A stretch of 64,000 nucleotides of DNA. Source: Corylus avellana. Lineage: Eukaryota; Streptophyta; Magnoliopsida; Fagales; Betulaceae. The notes below the pieces were generated by a model. That model was not told where the DNA came from. It did no database searches and saw only the letters and a list, made by a program, of their open reading frames with translations. Positions within the stretch are counted from its first letter, which is position 1. Each line of letters opens with the position of its first letter. This document shows positions 23,316 to 35,945 of this stretch, piece by piece. The stretch lies in the NCBI RefSeq assembly GCF_901000735.1, contig NC_081547.1:18166838-18230837 (forward strand), given 5' to 3'. The position numbers were made by a program, and so were the translations under genes.

Positions 23316-26300
23316 TTAACCAAAATCTGGGGCATCATTCTTGAGTTTCCCCAATTCCATCTCTTGGGTAGTTTGTTGGCCATCGCTACTTGAGACAGAC
23401 TGGAGCATAGCAGACTCGCTGCTAGGTCCACTGTACTCACTAGTGCCTTGTTCTTGGCTTTCTAGTGCCATCTTTCTAAATTTCTTCAAGTCCTCCTTAT
23501 ACTGGCTAATCTCATAATCCGTGCTCTCAAACGAACCGAATGCTCTGCTGTGCCCAGGTTTCACTCCCTCATTTAGATCATCTAGAGAAAGGTTTCCTTC
23601 CAAAGCTCGAACTATCTGCTTTTATCAAGAATGGTATTAGGGTCATATGCCATCATATAGAATAATTTGGCTTTTGAATGTTCAAATTGGAATATCTCAA
23701 TTCCATAAATGTGCTGGTGAATTTGAACAAACCTATATTCCTTAAGTTTCACAAACAATATTGGATATACAGTTCACAGACACAGGGCCAAGGAGCTTCA
23801 TCTATAATTTTGGTTTTTGATTGATTAGACAAAGAGATCTATTTCAAAATTAGACCTTGATAGACTTTACCTGGCTCATTCTTGGCCGATGCCGCGCTGA
23901 ATGGCGCACGCAAGCAGCAGCACAAGCAACCATTTGTGCCATTTCACTAGAGTTGTAATCATTCTGCAACCTCGGATCAACAAGAGCATCAAACTTTCCA
24001 TTTTCTAAAGCTTGTGCGAGCAAAGGCCTTGCCTAAAAGACAGGAAAATGCACTTAGAATTATCCTCGTGTCCGCAGGTGCTGGAGGGCGTAATGAACGT
24101 ATGGGAAAGGATATCAACAATTCCATACATAAAAAATTAAAAAAATTTAATACCCCAAGTTATAATGCCAACTATTTCTAGTAGGTACCCATACTCTTTC
24201 CCACTGTCCGTTCTTTTAAAAGAGCAACATTTGCTGTTAAAGTACAGGCCAGTGTATATACTCACAAGGATCTATAATGTGGGAAAAAAAGAAAAGAGAC
24301 CTGAAATCAACAGGACAGACACACACATGCACCTATACTCACAAACACACCCAATAGAACACCATGAAAGAATAATGGAAGAACTTCTGCTTTTCCCCCA
24401 AAGCCGTCAAAGATTTTCCAAATTCTTAACACACAGGGCTGTTCCTGGATATTTCAAGAACCAAAAGATGACGTAAACATATCCCGTGACCATCTGATTA
24501 CACCCATAAATATGAGGAATTATTAAAAAGTGCTTATGAAATAGCATACACACCCACTCAACCATGCTATCATCAGTGAAGGATTGAGTTTTATCAAGAG
24601 GTTGGCATCCGGTAATCAACTCCAAAAGTACAACCCCAAAGGAGAAGACATCTGACTTATAAGTGAGCTTTCCGCTTGCAGCATACTCTGGAGCCAAGTA
24701 ACTGCATTCGGTGAATACGAGATTCATTCAAGATATAAACAATTGATTTTAAAATTATAAGAAAATGAAGCAACCAAACCATCATTGCTTTTAAGCATTT
24801 AGACTGTTTCAAAACTAGACTTCATGGCAGCACCATAGCTTTGTCTAAACAACACAGAAATGGATCTTACCCAAAGCTTCCCATTACCCGGGTGGAGACA
24901 TGAGTATCAGTATCTAGTGAAAACTTGGCAAGCCCAAAATCTGCAACCTGAACAAAAGATCCAGTTACATTATCATATCATAGAATTTAATTTTAGACAA
25001 GACCAGACAAAATTGAAGTTTTTCCATATAACTCATCATATGCAAACAGCAACTAGGCAATTAAATGACAAGCAAAACCTTATATTTTTTATGAGTAGAG
25101 GAGGCAAAAGAGAATCAATAATTTTAATGGTCATGGCAGCTTGTTCTGGAAGTATTTTGAGCCATGACCAATCCCCACGGATTTAAATCTAGAACTTCAG
25201 AAACTCAATTGCAGATATAGATGGAGTAGCAAAAAGTCACAAGTAAATGCGCGCACACCCTAGGAGAAGCTAAGAGTTTATTTCGGGGAGGAAATTAGGT
25301 TGAATTAAAATCTAAAAAAAATGTATCGTATAACTATTCATTTATGAATTAATCTTCAAGTTCTTACAGAAACATGTTTTTTATAGCACCATCGAATTCG
25401 AAAAATTATAATATAACTGAATTAGTACATACAAAAATACATCTACTCAACTTTAAAATTCAAATGTACAAAAAGAAGAAAATTAATATCAATTATGTTA
25501 ATTGTACTCAATGATCTTCTAGCAAATAAAAATAATATTATCTCACATAATCAGTTAATCAATCATCATAACTCAAAAGAAATGCTCAATGCTTACTCAA
25601 TCAACTTCCAATATTCCAAAAGAGTAATATTATTCAAATAGTTTTTGATAAGTAGTATTATTCATATATTTTTACAAATATACAAGGTATATATTTAGTA
25701 ATTTAAAGCTTTTGCAACTACTTCACATTTGCAAGTTCTTTGAATTTGTGTCCAATCCTACTAAAAGAGGTAATAGAATATGAATATAAATCATAAATTT
25801 TAAAAAATATATATATATATTTGAAAGCTCAAATTTTTTTTAAAAAAATATTTAAAAGCTCAAATTCAATTAACAAATGCAGGCAGGAAAAAAAGAAAAG
25901 ATTGCAGCTTAAAGAAGAGAGACATTTTACAAAATTCAGAAGTACAAAAAATTCAAGCAAATTTTAATCAACACATGCATAACATTCAAGAAAATACACA
26001 CAATTAGACAAAAAAAAAAACATTTTTTAATGATCCATATTTACTAAAAGCCTAAAAAAGTCCCAATGTTTCCCTCTTTTCTATTCCTCTAATTTCTAAA
26101 CAAATCGAAAATATAGAAAAAGATGCAACAAATCTTTTCCCATTCTTGACTCATTCTTATTTTTTTATCTGCAATTATTAAGGGCTGCTGGACTGAATTT
26201 TCATCTGTGATGTTTTCCTTCTTGAGTCTCCCTTGCAGACACTGACATGCATATACATATTTGGAACTTAACCAAGAATCATATTAAAAAATTAATAAAC

Positions 26301-29300
26301 CCTACCTTTGCATCAAAGTTAAAATCAAGAAGAATATTAGCTGCCTTGATGTCACGGTGAATAATCTTGGGCTGACCTGAAGTTAAAATTAGCTCAAAAG
26401 GAGAGCGAACCTAAAACCAGGAAAAATTATTAAGGTTTGCAATGTAAAGATTCTACAGAAAGGAAACTCACAGTCCTCATGCAGATATGTCAATCCTTTT
26501 GCAGAGCCTAGAGCTATTTTCATTCTGGTTGGCCAGTTCATAGTTGGTCTCTCCTTTCCTGCAATGCCATTTTTCTACAATAAAATGGAGTATAGTAGTT
26601 TGTGAAGTACAAATAAAGTTTCTCCCAAATCAAATTGTAGAAACATCGATCTCAATCCTAACATTACTTTGTGATCCAACTAACCATTAAAACTCTAGGG
26701 TGGAGGATCGCTATTTGAATCCTAATTGAAATGACAACCAGAGGATATGACATGTGACTTTGAATAACCAAATAGGCTATTTTTACAATGTCTTTCTTAC
26801 ATAGGTTAATTGAAAGAGATGCTACACATACATCTATTGTACATATGCGGTTCATCTTTTTTGCAAATCAACCATTGTTGTGGGACCTACATGTCAGCAT
26901 TGTGTATAGAAGTTATTATATCAGCAATAGTGTCCTTACCCATGATAAATTAAAATTATTGTTGCCCCCAAATTTTGGATATAATCACCAGGTTTTTTTT
27001 TTTTTTTCTTTCTATATATATTTTTTTATGAATTGTTAAAGATACATGCCTAAGACAAATCTACTAACTAATTTTATCTATTTTATTCAAATGTTATAAA
27101 TATATTTTAGTCTCATCTTTATTATACTTATAGTACTTCAGGCGCTAATGAAACTATTTTAGTGAAATTTAATTGCCTCAATTCCGGTGCGATTGCACCA
27201 AAAATTTTAGTTCGTTTGGGATTTCCTTCTTGATCAATAACAACTGCAGCATTGTCATAATATCGTAGATGAACAACATACGTACAAGAGATGTAAAAAA
27301 CAGCACTTCTCTAATTAAAATAGGTCTTTGTCTCCCATACCAATAGTTTCAATCAATTCACTTTTAAGCCAATACTCATTTAGAGACTTGTACCACTAAC
27401 AAACACTTGAAAAACTAAATCAACAAATGATATTTCACATTGCATAAGATTTTTCATTTCTTCTTTATTTCCTCGACATTATATCAGATATCTAATCTGC
27501 TAAATTTGCTTATATTTTGACTGTATTTGAAAAAAAAAATGCGTTCATAGAGATTTGTACATTAACTCAATGAAATTTTGTTATTTAACATCTATTTCAA
27601 AAGTATACTATTAAAAATAATTTTTTTTAATTGCATCTACTACTGCAACTACTAAATTCTTAATTCTTTTCTCTCTAGATATTCTCAGTTTAGCTTTTTT
27701 ACAAGTTTATGAAGATTTATTATGTAGATTTTTTTTTTCATTGTCATTCTTTCTATCTCAAGAAATCTTATAATGAATTGACTGGCTTACCAACGAATAA
27801 TGTTTAGTTCCCTCTTTGCATCAACAAATATCCTGTTCCCGTATTCCAATCAAAACAATTGTAAAGATTGGAACCAACAAAGAATTATATTGGGGAAAGC
27901 ATAACTTTTTGCTCTAACCTTTTAGGAAAGAGAAAAATTATGTTTGTAAGAACATAAGAGGCAGACAAATTTGATACCCAAGAACTACCAATATAAATTG
28001 GGGGGTGGGAGGTTAATCCTATTTTAACTCCCATAGTACTTCTAATCGTTCAAAGGACATGAATCACAACCTATCTCAAGGAAAAGAAATTCACAAAAGA
28101 AAAATCCAAGTTATAGATGAGACACAAAATATGGTCAGTCAAAGGACTTACCATGTAGATGAAAATCCAGGGTGGAGTTTGGAACAAACTCATAAACAAG
28201 CATTCTCTGTGCCCCAGAAATGCAGTATCCAACCAGTGAGACAAGGTGCTTGTGATGGACACGACCAATGACCTCAACCTCTGCACTAAATTCACGCTCT
28301 CCCTGTGCACTGCCAGATTTCAGCCGCTTAATTGCAACCACTTTCCCATTAGGAAGGACTCCTTTATGAACATAACCGAAACCACCTTGACCAAGAAGGT
28401 TGGCAGTGGAGAAACCATTTGTTGCCATGGCTAATTCCTCAGACGAAAATGTACTTTGTGAAAGACCTAAGGCATAGCCAGTGGAAGGTGGTGGGATTGG
28501 TTTCTCATAGCCCAAACTGCTACTTGCCGAAGAATGTGCAGGAGGAGTGGAGACTTGTAACAGTGGAAGACTTGATGCAACTCCAGGGGGAGGAGTTGGC
28601 TTGGGAAAAGATGTTACTTTACCATCTTTTGGTGGTGGAGCATTTTGTTGCCAATGCTGAGGTGCGCCACCAAAAGGGTCATCTGCAGAAACCAAGATCA
28701 GCAAGAAGCTGAATGAGCAGGCATGGTAAGATACCACAAAAGTGGCAGTCACAAAATACATAACAACTACATCATAAAATTCAAGTAGATTGGCATCTCC
28801 TATAAAATTGAAATAACAGTATAATGTCTTCAATGAGATCCATTGTCCAACCAAAACATAATGATAAAAAAAGAGGAAAAGAAAATGAACAATTGAATGC
28901 AAATCCTTATGAGGCATGTAAAGGCTTTCAACATACAATTCCTTCAAGGCAGAGAGATATATAGCAGTGTGATCTTCCATCATAGTCAGTTTCATACTGC
29001 AAATCAAAAACCAATATATACAGTTCCATCTAATCATGCCTTCACTTCGTAAATCCACAAAGGAGTCACCAACCTTGCCTTTGTTGGATTTTTATAACTC
29101 ATTCTTAGATCAAGCAACCAAATTACTGTGAATCATAGCTGGACGCTCTACCCCCAACAACCATCATAGGAAATTTATTCCTCCATAATCTGCAGTTTCA
29201 AGGCATTGTAAAGAGGCTCTTACCCCCATTAAACTTTCATAACTGTTCAATTGGCAATTTTATAGATGTCACCCACCTGAAACTTCTCTCGGGCACCTCT

Positions 29301-31536
29301 ACCATAGTTTGTCAGTTGGTCAATTTACTGGAAACCTAATCCTTTGAGGTTGATAACCACAACTTTGTCAATCATGTTATGTAGCAAAGTTGACTCATAA
29401 TACTAACTTCAACTCTAGCGTATCAATTTTTAGTTTTTTCCATAAGGTTCAAAATATAATTGTGGCCTTCACTAAATGGTATACAGTTTAATAAATATAT
29501 CCAGAGATTTGTTAAATACGGGGCTGAAAATTTTCTCTTTCATGATCATCTTCACTTCAAAGCTCCGACCACTAGGCCTAACACAGTATAGCACAATTTT
29601 GTAGACTGCCATTCTTATAGTTCTCTGGTTACCTTATACATACATCTTCCCTGAATTCAATCCCTAATTAAGCTTCAGTGATAGTTGCCTGTGGGACAGA
29701 GGGAGTAATACTTAAAAAACACATACTCATGCACATTTAGTAAGTAAACTTGGGGCGGAATCCCTACATGGTTAATATGGTGGGTTCGGGACAATCAAGG
29801 AGAAAATACTTGGAAAACTTATTGTCTATATCTAAGTGTGTATGTGACACTATGCTTTTTGTTCATCTATAAATTTTGTATGTGCATATCCAAAAAGGTG
29901 TTCCTTGACGTGAGTCGTTACTTATGCACTGATAGAGTAATTCAACATACTACACTCTCATCCTACCCCCACCTCACTGGGCTAATGTGACAATACACAT
30001 TAGCCATTAGATTTTTTATTTTTTAATAAGGGTTGATGGCCATTGTTACATCACCCAATAGAATGAGGGTGAGATGGGGGTGTAGTATGTAGCATTACTC
30101 ATACTGATAATACAATTTTGTTAATTAAGAGAAAGGATGAAAGTAAAATGCAAGACGAGAATGATGAAGTGATGTCTCCAAAATCCAAATATATTATCAA
30201 ATTACCATATACATATGAATCCAAGCCATACATTGAAGTCTTCGAATATTCTGACATATGTGAATTAAATGGTATGTTGACTAGAGCAGGCAGGAGATAT
30301 TTTATTACATTATTCATATATGATTTTTCTAGATAAACTTATGTGTATTTAATGAAAAATAAAAAAATGTGGCCCTTGGCATATTCAAACTTTACAAATA
30401 TGAAGTAGAAAATAAAAATCCTTAGAACCGAAAGAGGTGCTAGAAGGCCACCATCAAAAGTAAAACATGAAATCAGTAGAACTATGAAGAGAACTGTAAG
30501 TCTGTGAGTGTCATAAAGTGATGACTTTTGAGAAGCTGAATTGGCCAATTTTTGGAGTAATGTTGTCAACCCTAGTAGTTACGAAAGGGCACTTGCATGT
30601 CGCAAACACAAAACCAAGTCAAATTTGCATTATCCAACAACAATAATCCTCTTCTAGTCAGAATACATAAGTAAGTTCCATAATTAAGCTCTAACAAAAA
30701 ACAAAGACCTTTACTCTATCACCAAATGCGCATTTCCATGGCAAAATCCAGATCCCAAATCTCTACTTCAATATGAAAGACAATCTAAGAGGGTCGTACG
30801 AAACCCAGAAAATTCTATTAAAATGACAAAGGTTTATTCATTCCCTTTCACGTGGCGTTTCAACACCAAGTTATCAAAGCAACATGGAGCATTGCCAAAA
30901 TCATCAAAAATTAGTTCTAAATCGGTAGATCTCAATATACTGTATTTAAAAAAATTAAAAAAAGATTGCTCAAGTTCTAACCAAATTCAAAAACACAATT
31001 AATTTCCCTGGAAAACTTAAATACCACCCCATCGTTTTTTCTCAAAACAAGATAGCGTTATGCATAAAGACCAAATACCTATATCTATGGAACTATATTA
31101 GTCCATAAAATAAGCCAAAGCCTTACAATTATAAAAATAAGATAAAATAAAAAAGTAGGCAAAACAACAACAAATAAATATAAACTAAAAATTACGACAA
31201 AATTAACCATACAAATAAAACAAGAACCTCACTTTTAGGATGTTGTGGAGGACCATCGGAGTGAACATTATCATGTCGGCTCCTCCGATTCCTCCTCCTA
31301 TAAAAAATGACGAAAATGCACACGCCCACAAGCACAATTAACCCTCCTATTCCTATCCCCACTATCAGCCCCACCAGCGTCCCCGTCGCCAAGCCCACTT
31401 TCGGCGGCGGCCCCAGAGGAAGCAATGGCGGCAGAGGAGGAGGAGACGACTGCGAAAACTCCGGTGTCAGCGGCGGAGGCGGAGAACTTGAATTAGAGGT
31501 GGCGTTGGTCGCCGGAGCAGTCTCTGGAGACGACAT
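23316..31536 (-). CDS. PERK: Proline-rich receptor-like kinase (PERK family), copy 1, intact
   Basis: PERKs are plasma-membrane receptor-like Ser/Thr kinases linked to cell-wall sensing. Eight exons join in frame to 559 residues: 31233-31536, 28152-28682, 26472-26558, 26306-26376, 24871-24947, 24554-24701, 23871-24032 and 23316-23615. All introns are GT-AG. Exon 1 gives a short Ser/Pro-rich outer region without a signal peptide (usual for PERKs), a single membrane span ([20 protein letters not shown]) and a basic stop-transfer YRRRNRRSR. Exon 2 holds a juxtamembrane linker and the kinase N-lobe: G-loop [11 protein letters not shown] and catalytic lysine in VAIKRLKSG. Later exons give [15 protein letters not shown] and [10 protein letters not shown]. 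The catalytic residues are all present. The proline-rich part is only about 45 residues, short for the family. A diverged duplicate is at 57298 onward. Confidence 0.94.
29934..30104. repeat. MITE with terminal inverted repeats in PERK intron 1
   Basis: The left end ACATACTACACTCTCATCC and right end GGGTGTAGTATGTAGCATTAC are inverse of each other, with paired inner blocks (AATGTGACAAT / ATTGTTACATC). About 170 bases, non-coding. Its left arm reappears at 63908-64000, so it predates the segmental duplication. Confidence 0.75.
30110..30590 (+). pseudogene. Copia integrase fragment in PERK intron 1
   Basis: Plus-strand reading contains [19 protein letters not shown] and FSR, then [10 protein letters not shown], a decayed Copia integrase start. 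An in-frame stop follows FSR and later shifts follow. It sits antisense to the host gene within intron 1 and is non-functional. Confidence 0.75.
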
Positions 31537-31740
31537 CGCCGGAGAGATATCCGGCGATGTTCAGTGTTTCGATTTGGCCTAGGTTCTTGTGTGTACACAC
31601 GTGTGTTTTTGCTCTGTGCGTGTGTGAAAAGCACAGCAGTGAAAGAAAAGATAGAAGAATAGTTGGGGTCACATAGCTTGGCACATAGCTTGCTGAAGAA
31701 GAAGAATATGGTGGGCCCCCCGGGCATTGATTATAGAATT
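31537..31740 (-). promoter_or_regulatory. PERK 5' leader and proximal promoter
   Basis: Upstream (minus strand) of the PERK ATG. It includes the palindromic ACACACGTGTGT at 31595-31606, with a CACGTG G-box core about 60 bases before the ATG. Whether this core acts in promoter or leader cannot be told. No clear TATA box was chosen. Confidence 0.4.
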
Positions 31741-32639
31741 TCGTTACAATGTCGTTTTGGCGTTGCCGTCGTTTATTTTTTGCGTTTTATCTTGACGACA
31801 TAAAGAAGGTTTGTCCGTGACTCCGTGGGACTGTGGGAGATATGTCCGAATCACGAAGATGCAAATCCAATTACTTTACTTAAATCACTGCTGACGGCTA
31901 ATATATATTCTATGCGACGAGCCCATAAGATACGAGTCTATACTCGAGCTGAAAGACGTCAATCTCAATCATGCCCCGATGATCAACAAATACCGCTCAG
32001 AGAGTCAGAGGCTAATATAATATTTGATGAAAGGCCATAACCCAGCTGAAATGTTACCGTTGAAAGCCTATAACTCAAACTCATAAGACAGTAAGACACC
32101 GTTGAAAGACCGCTGGCTCCCCGTAGTCGGTCTTAGATGTATCATGTCGGCAAGGTGATAAGCCAACGACTATATTATATGATGTTGGGAAATTGACATC
32201 CCAACGCAGGTTGATCACTAATCCCATATCATATCTTGCCCGAAAGATGTCGATTATGCCGAGGTCGAAAAGTCGACGATCATATCATAAAAGATTGTAG
32301 TAGTAGGCCTAATCATCGTTAAATTATAAGGCACGAGGAAACAAGTTTAATTAAATAAAATTGTTTATTTACTGATTTATTTTAAGAAAAATTAGACATA
32401 CGTACAATTGTTTACATGTATACTTTTAATTATTGTTATTTATCATGCACATGCAAGGACATAAGTTGCGTTGAATATTGGGGTGACCCGCTTTATTATG
32501 CATGACTAATTTTTGTTTTTTCTTTTTTGAAAACATAACATGAATGAAACAGATCGTCACAGAAACATGACAATACCGTAGTATGCCATGAACCTATGCG
32601 TTAACCAGGTAGACAGTATAAATGTGTCTAGCAATTAGT
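31741..32639. other. Unassigned stretch, possible LTR debris
   Basis: No coding signature. The stretch 31900-32300 carries GACG/CTCGAG-type words and short inverted pieces reminiscent of retroelement LTRs, but no boundary or partner was found. Confidence 0.3.
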
Positions 32640-33178
32640 GGTGGAGCCAGATAATTATTATTTGTAGGGGCTAAATTAAAAATATGATAAACATAATTTA
32701 AAATAAAAATTGAGCAATTCACACAATATATGTATCACAAAAAAAATATCTATAAAAGTTCATAAATATGCGCTAAAATTGATATATTATATATGTAACA
32801 TGTCGGCACTAATACAAAAATACAAAAATTGTCTAGAACTGCACTTTACGATCTCTTAAAAAACAAAATAATCAAGCATCGAATTTAAATTGAAGCTCCC
32901 AGTAATTTCTTTTTCAATATAGAGAACTAAAGTATTTGCAAGAAAAACATCTTTCATTTTGTTACGAAGTCTTGTTTAAACAATTTTTATAGTTGAAAAT
33001 GTTCGTTCGATAGTTGTTGTAAACACTAGAAGAGTCTAAATAAAACAAATCAATCTATCAATAAGGTATTATGTCTTTAATTTTTATATTTTTGTCAATC
33101 CTTGACATAATTCTGCAATGGAAGACAAATTTTGTAATGTCGAATCATTAAGGACATCAAATTCAAAATACCCTAACT
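32640..33178 (-). pseudogene. hAT transposase C-terminal fragment (ZMYM1-like)
   Basis: Minus-strand reading around 33010-32870 gives VFTTTIERTFSTIKIV, an in-frame stop, then TRLRNKMKDVFLANTLVLYI, the hAT dimerisation region in the form seen in plant TTF/ZMYM1-like domesticated or free hAT proteins (usually xERAFSAMKIVKTRLRN). The upstream part of this gene is not present, because the CACTA terminus begins immediately at 33179. It is a fragment cut by the CACTA insertion or by an associated rearrangement. Confidence 0.75.
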
Positions 33179-33199
33179 CACTACAAAAAAAAATGTGTG

Positions 33200-33690
33200 T
33201 TTTTGACATGGCAAACACTAACCCACTTTTTGCCACGTTAGTAATTAATGACATAGCAAAAGTGCCACGTCAATAAAAATTTTATTGACTTGTAAAATGC
33301 GCCATGTCAAGAATGACTGACGTGTCATTTTGACATGTCAATAATTGTTGACGTGGCATTGTGACAAGTCAATAATTACTGACGTGTCATTTTGACACGT
33401 CAATAATTATTGACGTGTCACAATGCCACGTCAACAATTATTGACTTGTCACAATGCCACGTCAACAATTATTGACGTGTCAAAATGACACGTCAGTAAT
33501 TCTTGACGTGTCAAAATGACACGTCTCTTGACGTGTCCTTTTAACACGTCAATAATTTTTGACGTGTTATTTTCACACGTCAATAATTAATGCCGTACAA
33601 TAATAACACGTCAAGAAATTCTTGATGTATCATTTTCACACGTCAAAAATTACTAACGTGCTACTATTTTACACGTCAAAACTAAATTAA
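33200..33690. repeat. CACTA subterminal repeat array 1
   Basis: Dense direct and inverted copies of a TTGACGTGTCA / TGACACGTCAA word, with variants such as GCCACGTCAA, separated by AATAATT-type spacers. Such arrays next to a CACTA end are where the element's DNA-binding transposase protein docks in characterised En/Spm elements. The ACGTG core also resembles bZIP sites. Confidence 0.85.
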
Positions 33691-34727
33691 TTAATAATAT
33701 TAATTATATATTTAAAAAAAATTAAGGTAACAAAATTTAATTGGTATATATATATATGTGTGTGTGTGTAATTATATATATAACATTGTAGTTTAGGGTT
33801 TTTTTTTTTTCTATATATATAATGAATATTTTAATTAGAATTAAATAACTTATTGAAGAGAAATTAAATTGAATTTTTAGGGCTTTAAATTAAATGTCGT
33901 CATATATTTCGGTTTAAGTGTTGCAAACTTAACTAAACTTGTAATTACTTTGTACAACTTCAATTCAGTACAAACTAATTAATTAGTTCATTTCTGTAAG
34001 AGATATATTCAAACCCATTAATTAAAATTTTATAAAATTCTTGAAGTACTTCAATAATTTTATAAAATTCTAATGGGTTCGAATTATATGCTTATAATTA
34101 TAATAAGGTGCTTAACTATTAAATTTAAATGCAAAGCTTTCACAATACAAAAACTTAACATTGACAATTTTTACTATCAACCAATATTGAATATGATTTT
34201 CGTAGGCTTATAATTATTATAAGGTGCTTCATTAATTATTATGCAATGCTTTCACAATACGAAAACGGCTCATTGATAATTTTTAATATCAACCAATGAA
34301 TATGATTTTTGTTTATTTGTTTGGATTACAACACGTACGTGCTATAATAACCAAATATTTCTCAATTTTTTGTACAGCATCTAATTACCCAAATCTGACC
34401 AGCTGGAGCAAAACTTGTCACTATCTAGCTTGTAACACTCTTATGCATTAGCCATTAAATGTTTATAGACAATGATAAATATGTACATATTTAGTGTGGT
34501 TTGTACTATTTAATTTATTTTGAAAAAATTATTATTATTATAAACTTAAGAAGTAAAGTGTTTTTTAGTATTAACAATCTAGAATATTAATAAATATACG
34601 TGTTCCTTTAGTCTTAAGCATATAGTATTTTTTAAAAAAATAAGTGATCATATCATTTTTTTTCTCTTATATAAACACTAATTAGTTTGTAGGAAAATAT
34701 ATATTAATAATATTTTCAATTATTTTT

Positions 34728-34881
34728 CTTGACGTGTCACTTGTAATTCTTGACGTGTCTAGAAGTAACACGTTAAAAAATTCTTGACGTGTTACATGTA
34801 GCACGTCAAGAAATTAAATTTCTTGACGTGCCACTCATGACACGTCAAGAAATTCTTGACGTGTCACTTGCAGACACATCA
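34728..34881. repeat. CACTA subterminal repeat array 2
   Basis: Another cluster of TTCTTGACGTGTCA and its inverse TGACACGTCAAGAA. It is separated from array 1 by about 1 kb of AT-rich sequence and abuts the broken end of the transposase gene at 34882. Confidence 0.85.
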
Positions 34882-35937
34882 CAAGTCCTTCGTGTTGTCC
34901 ACCTAATCACACATGAACATAATGTACTTAGTCCTGTTATAGTACTCAATCTCAAGTATTTTCGTTAACTTTCCGTAGTACGTTTCGCCATCAACAGTCG
35001 GCACGCACACGCTGCTGTTCTAAGTCATCTTTCCGGCATTATATGGAAGAGTGCGAAACAGCTTGCCGTTAACTACATATCTATTGTATTTGACTGCTGA
35101 CTCCCTCGGCTCTCTACAATACATTACAATTTGTCACCAAGTTCCTTCCTGCATCGATCGTCCAATCGATCGACCTGTGAGTATATTACGTACAATGGAA
35201 AAAGCAAAGTTAGTTTGTTTAGTTGATATGAACCAGAAGCAAATATACTCCGACAATTCTTTTGTTAAACATCACATTAATCTTACGTAGTCACGGTACC
35301 AATCGTAGAACTGCTCATAAAGTTGGGTTTCCAATTGATTTTCTATCGTTCGCCCCCTATTGCATGATTGCCTAAGCGTATCCTTGTGCATCCTACAATT
35401 CGAAATTAGTTTCATTATAATTCAAAATTAATGGTGGAAGTTGATTGAACATACATATGCCAGTGAAAGACCTCGATTTACGTCCGCAGTTGAAGGAACT
35501 CATTCGAGTTAAACATAATATACTAGTGAATTTGTGTCAATGTGATACGGTCGAGTCCGACTCGTGTTCTATGTCCCTTTGAACCATCCGGATTTCTTTG
35601 GGTCCTATTGTGAAATGTTGATGCGTTATCTAAATACCTTAAAGATAACGTCACCAACTCAGTTGCTATGTAGCCCTCCGCAATGCCGCCCTCAAGAGCC
35701 GCTTTGTTGTGCACATTAGACTTGAACCCTCCATAGCTCCTGCATATGAACATCGATCAGTCAATCAGTTCAGTTAGTAATTGTCTTGTATTGAAGTGAA
35801 AAATAAAATCACGAATATCCGTAAACAAATTTTACTTATCTCCCAGATACATCCACTTATACTGTACCGGTCCATCGAGTCGGCATTCACGAACAAGATG
35901 CGCGACCACATGAACCATGCTGGTAAAAACGCTGGAG

Positions 35938-35945
35938 GGAATACC
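35938..35945. other. hAT target-site duplication, left
   Basis: GGAATACC, matching GGAATATC at 39686-39693 with one mismatch, flanks the hAT element. Confidence 0.85.

Larger units (their letters stand above)
20372..30020. repeat. Segmental duplication, copy 1
   Basis: This stretch (Rab7 exons 1-3, the Rab7-PERK intergenic region and most of PERK) recurs in the same orientation at 44302-64000, apart from the retrotransposon inserted there. Similarity starts abruptly inside Rab7 intron 3 and still continues at the window end, so the right boundary of the duplication is not visible. Confidence 0.95.

Noticed and set aside
28135..29058. A 307-codon minus-strand open frame taken as one protein
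   Set aside because: Only 28152-28682 is PERK exon 2. The upstream part is intron 1 read through, shown by the TTTCTGCAG acceptor and by the in-frame join to exon 1 at 31233.
33200..33690. CRISPR-like array of short repeats
   Set aside because: Repeat and spacer lengths are irregular, orientation alternates, and the array adjoins a CACTA terminus in a plant genome.
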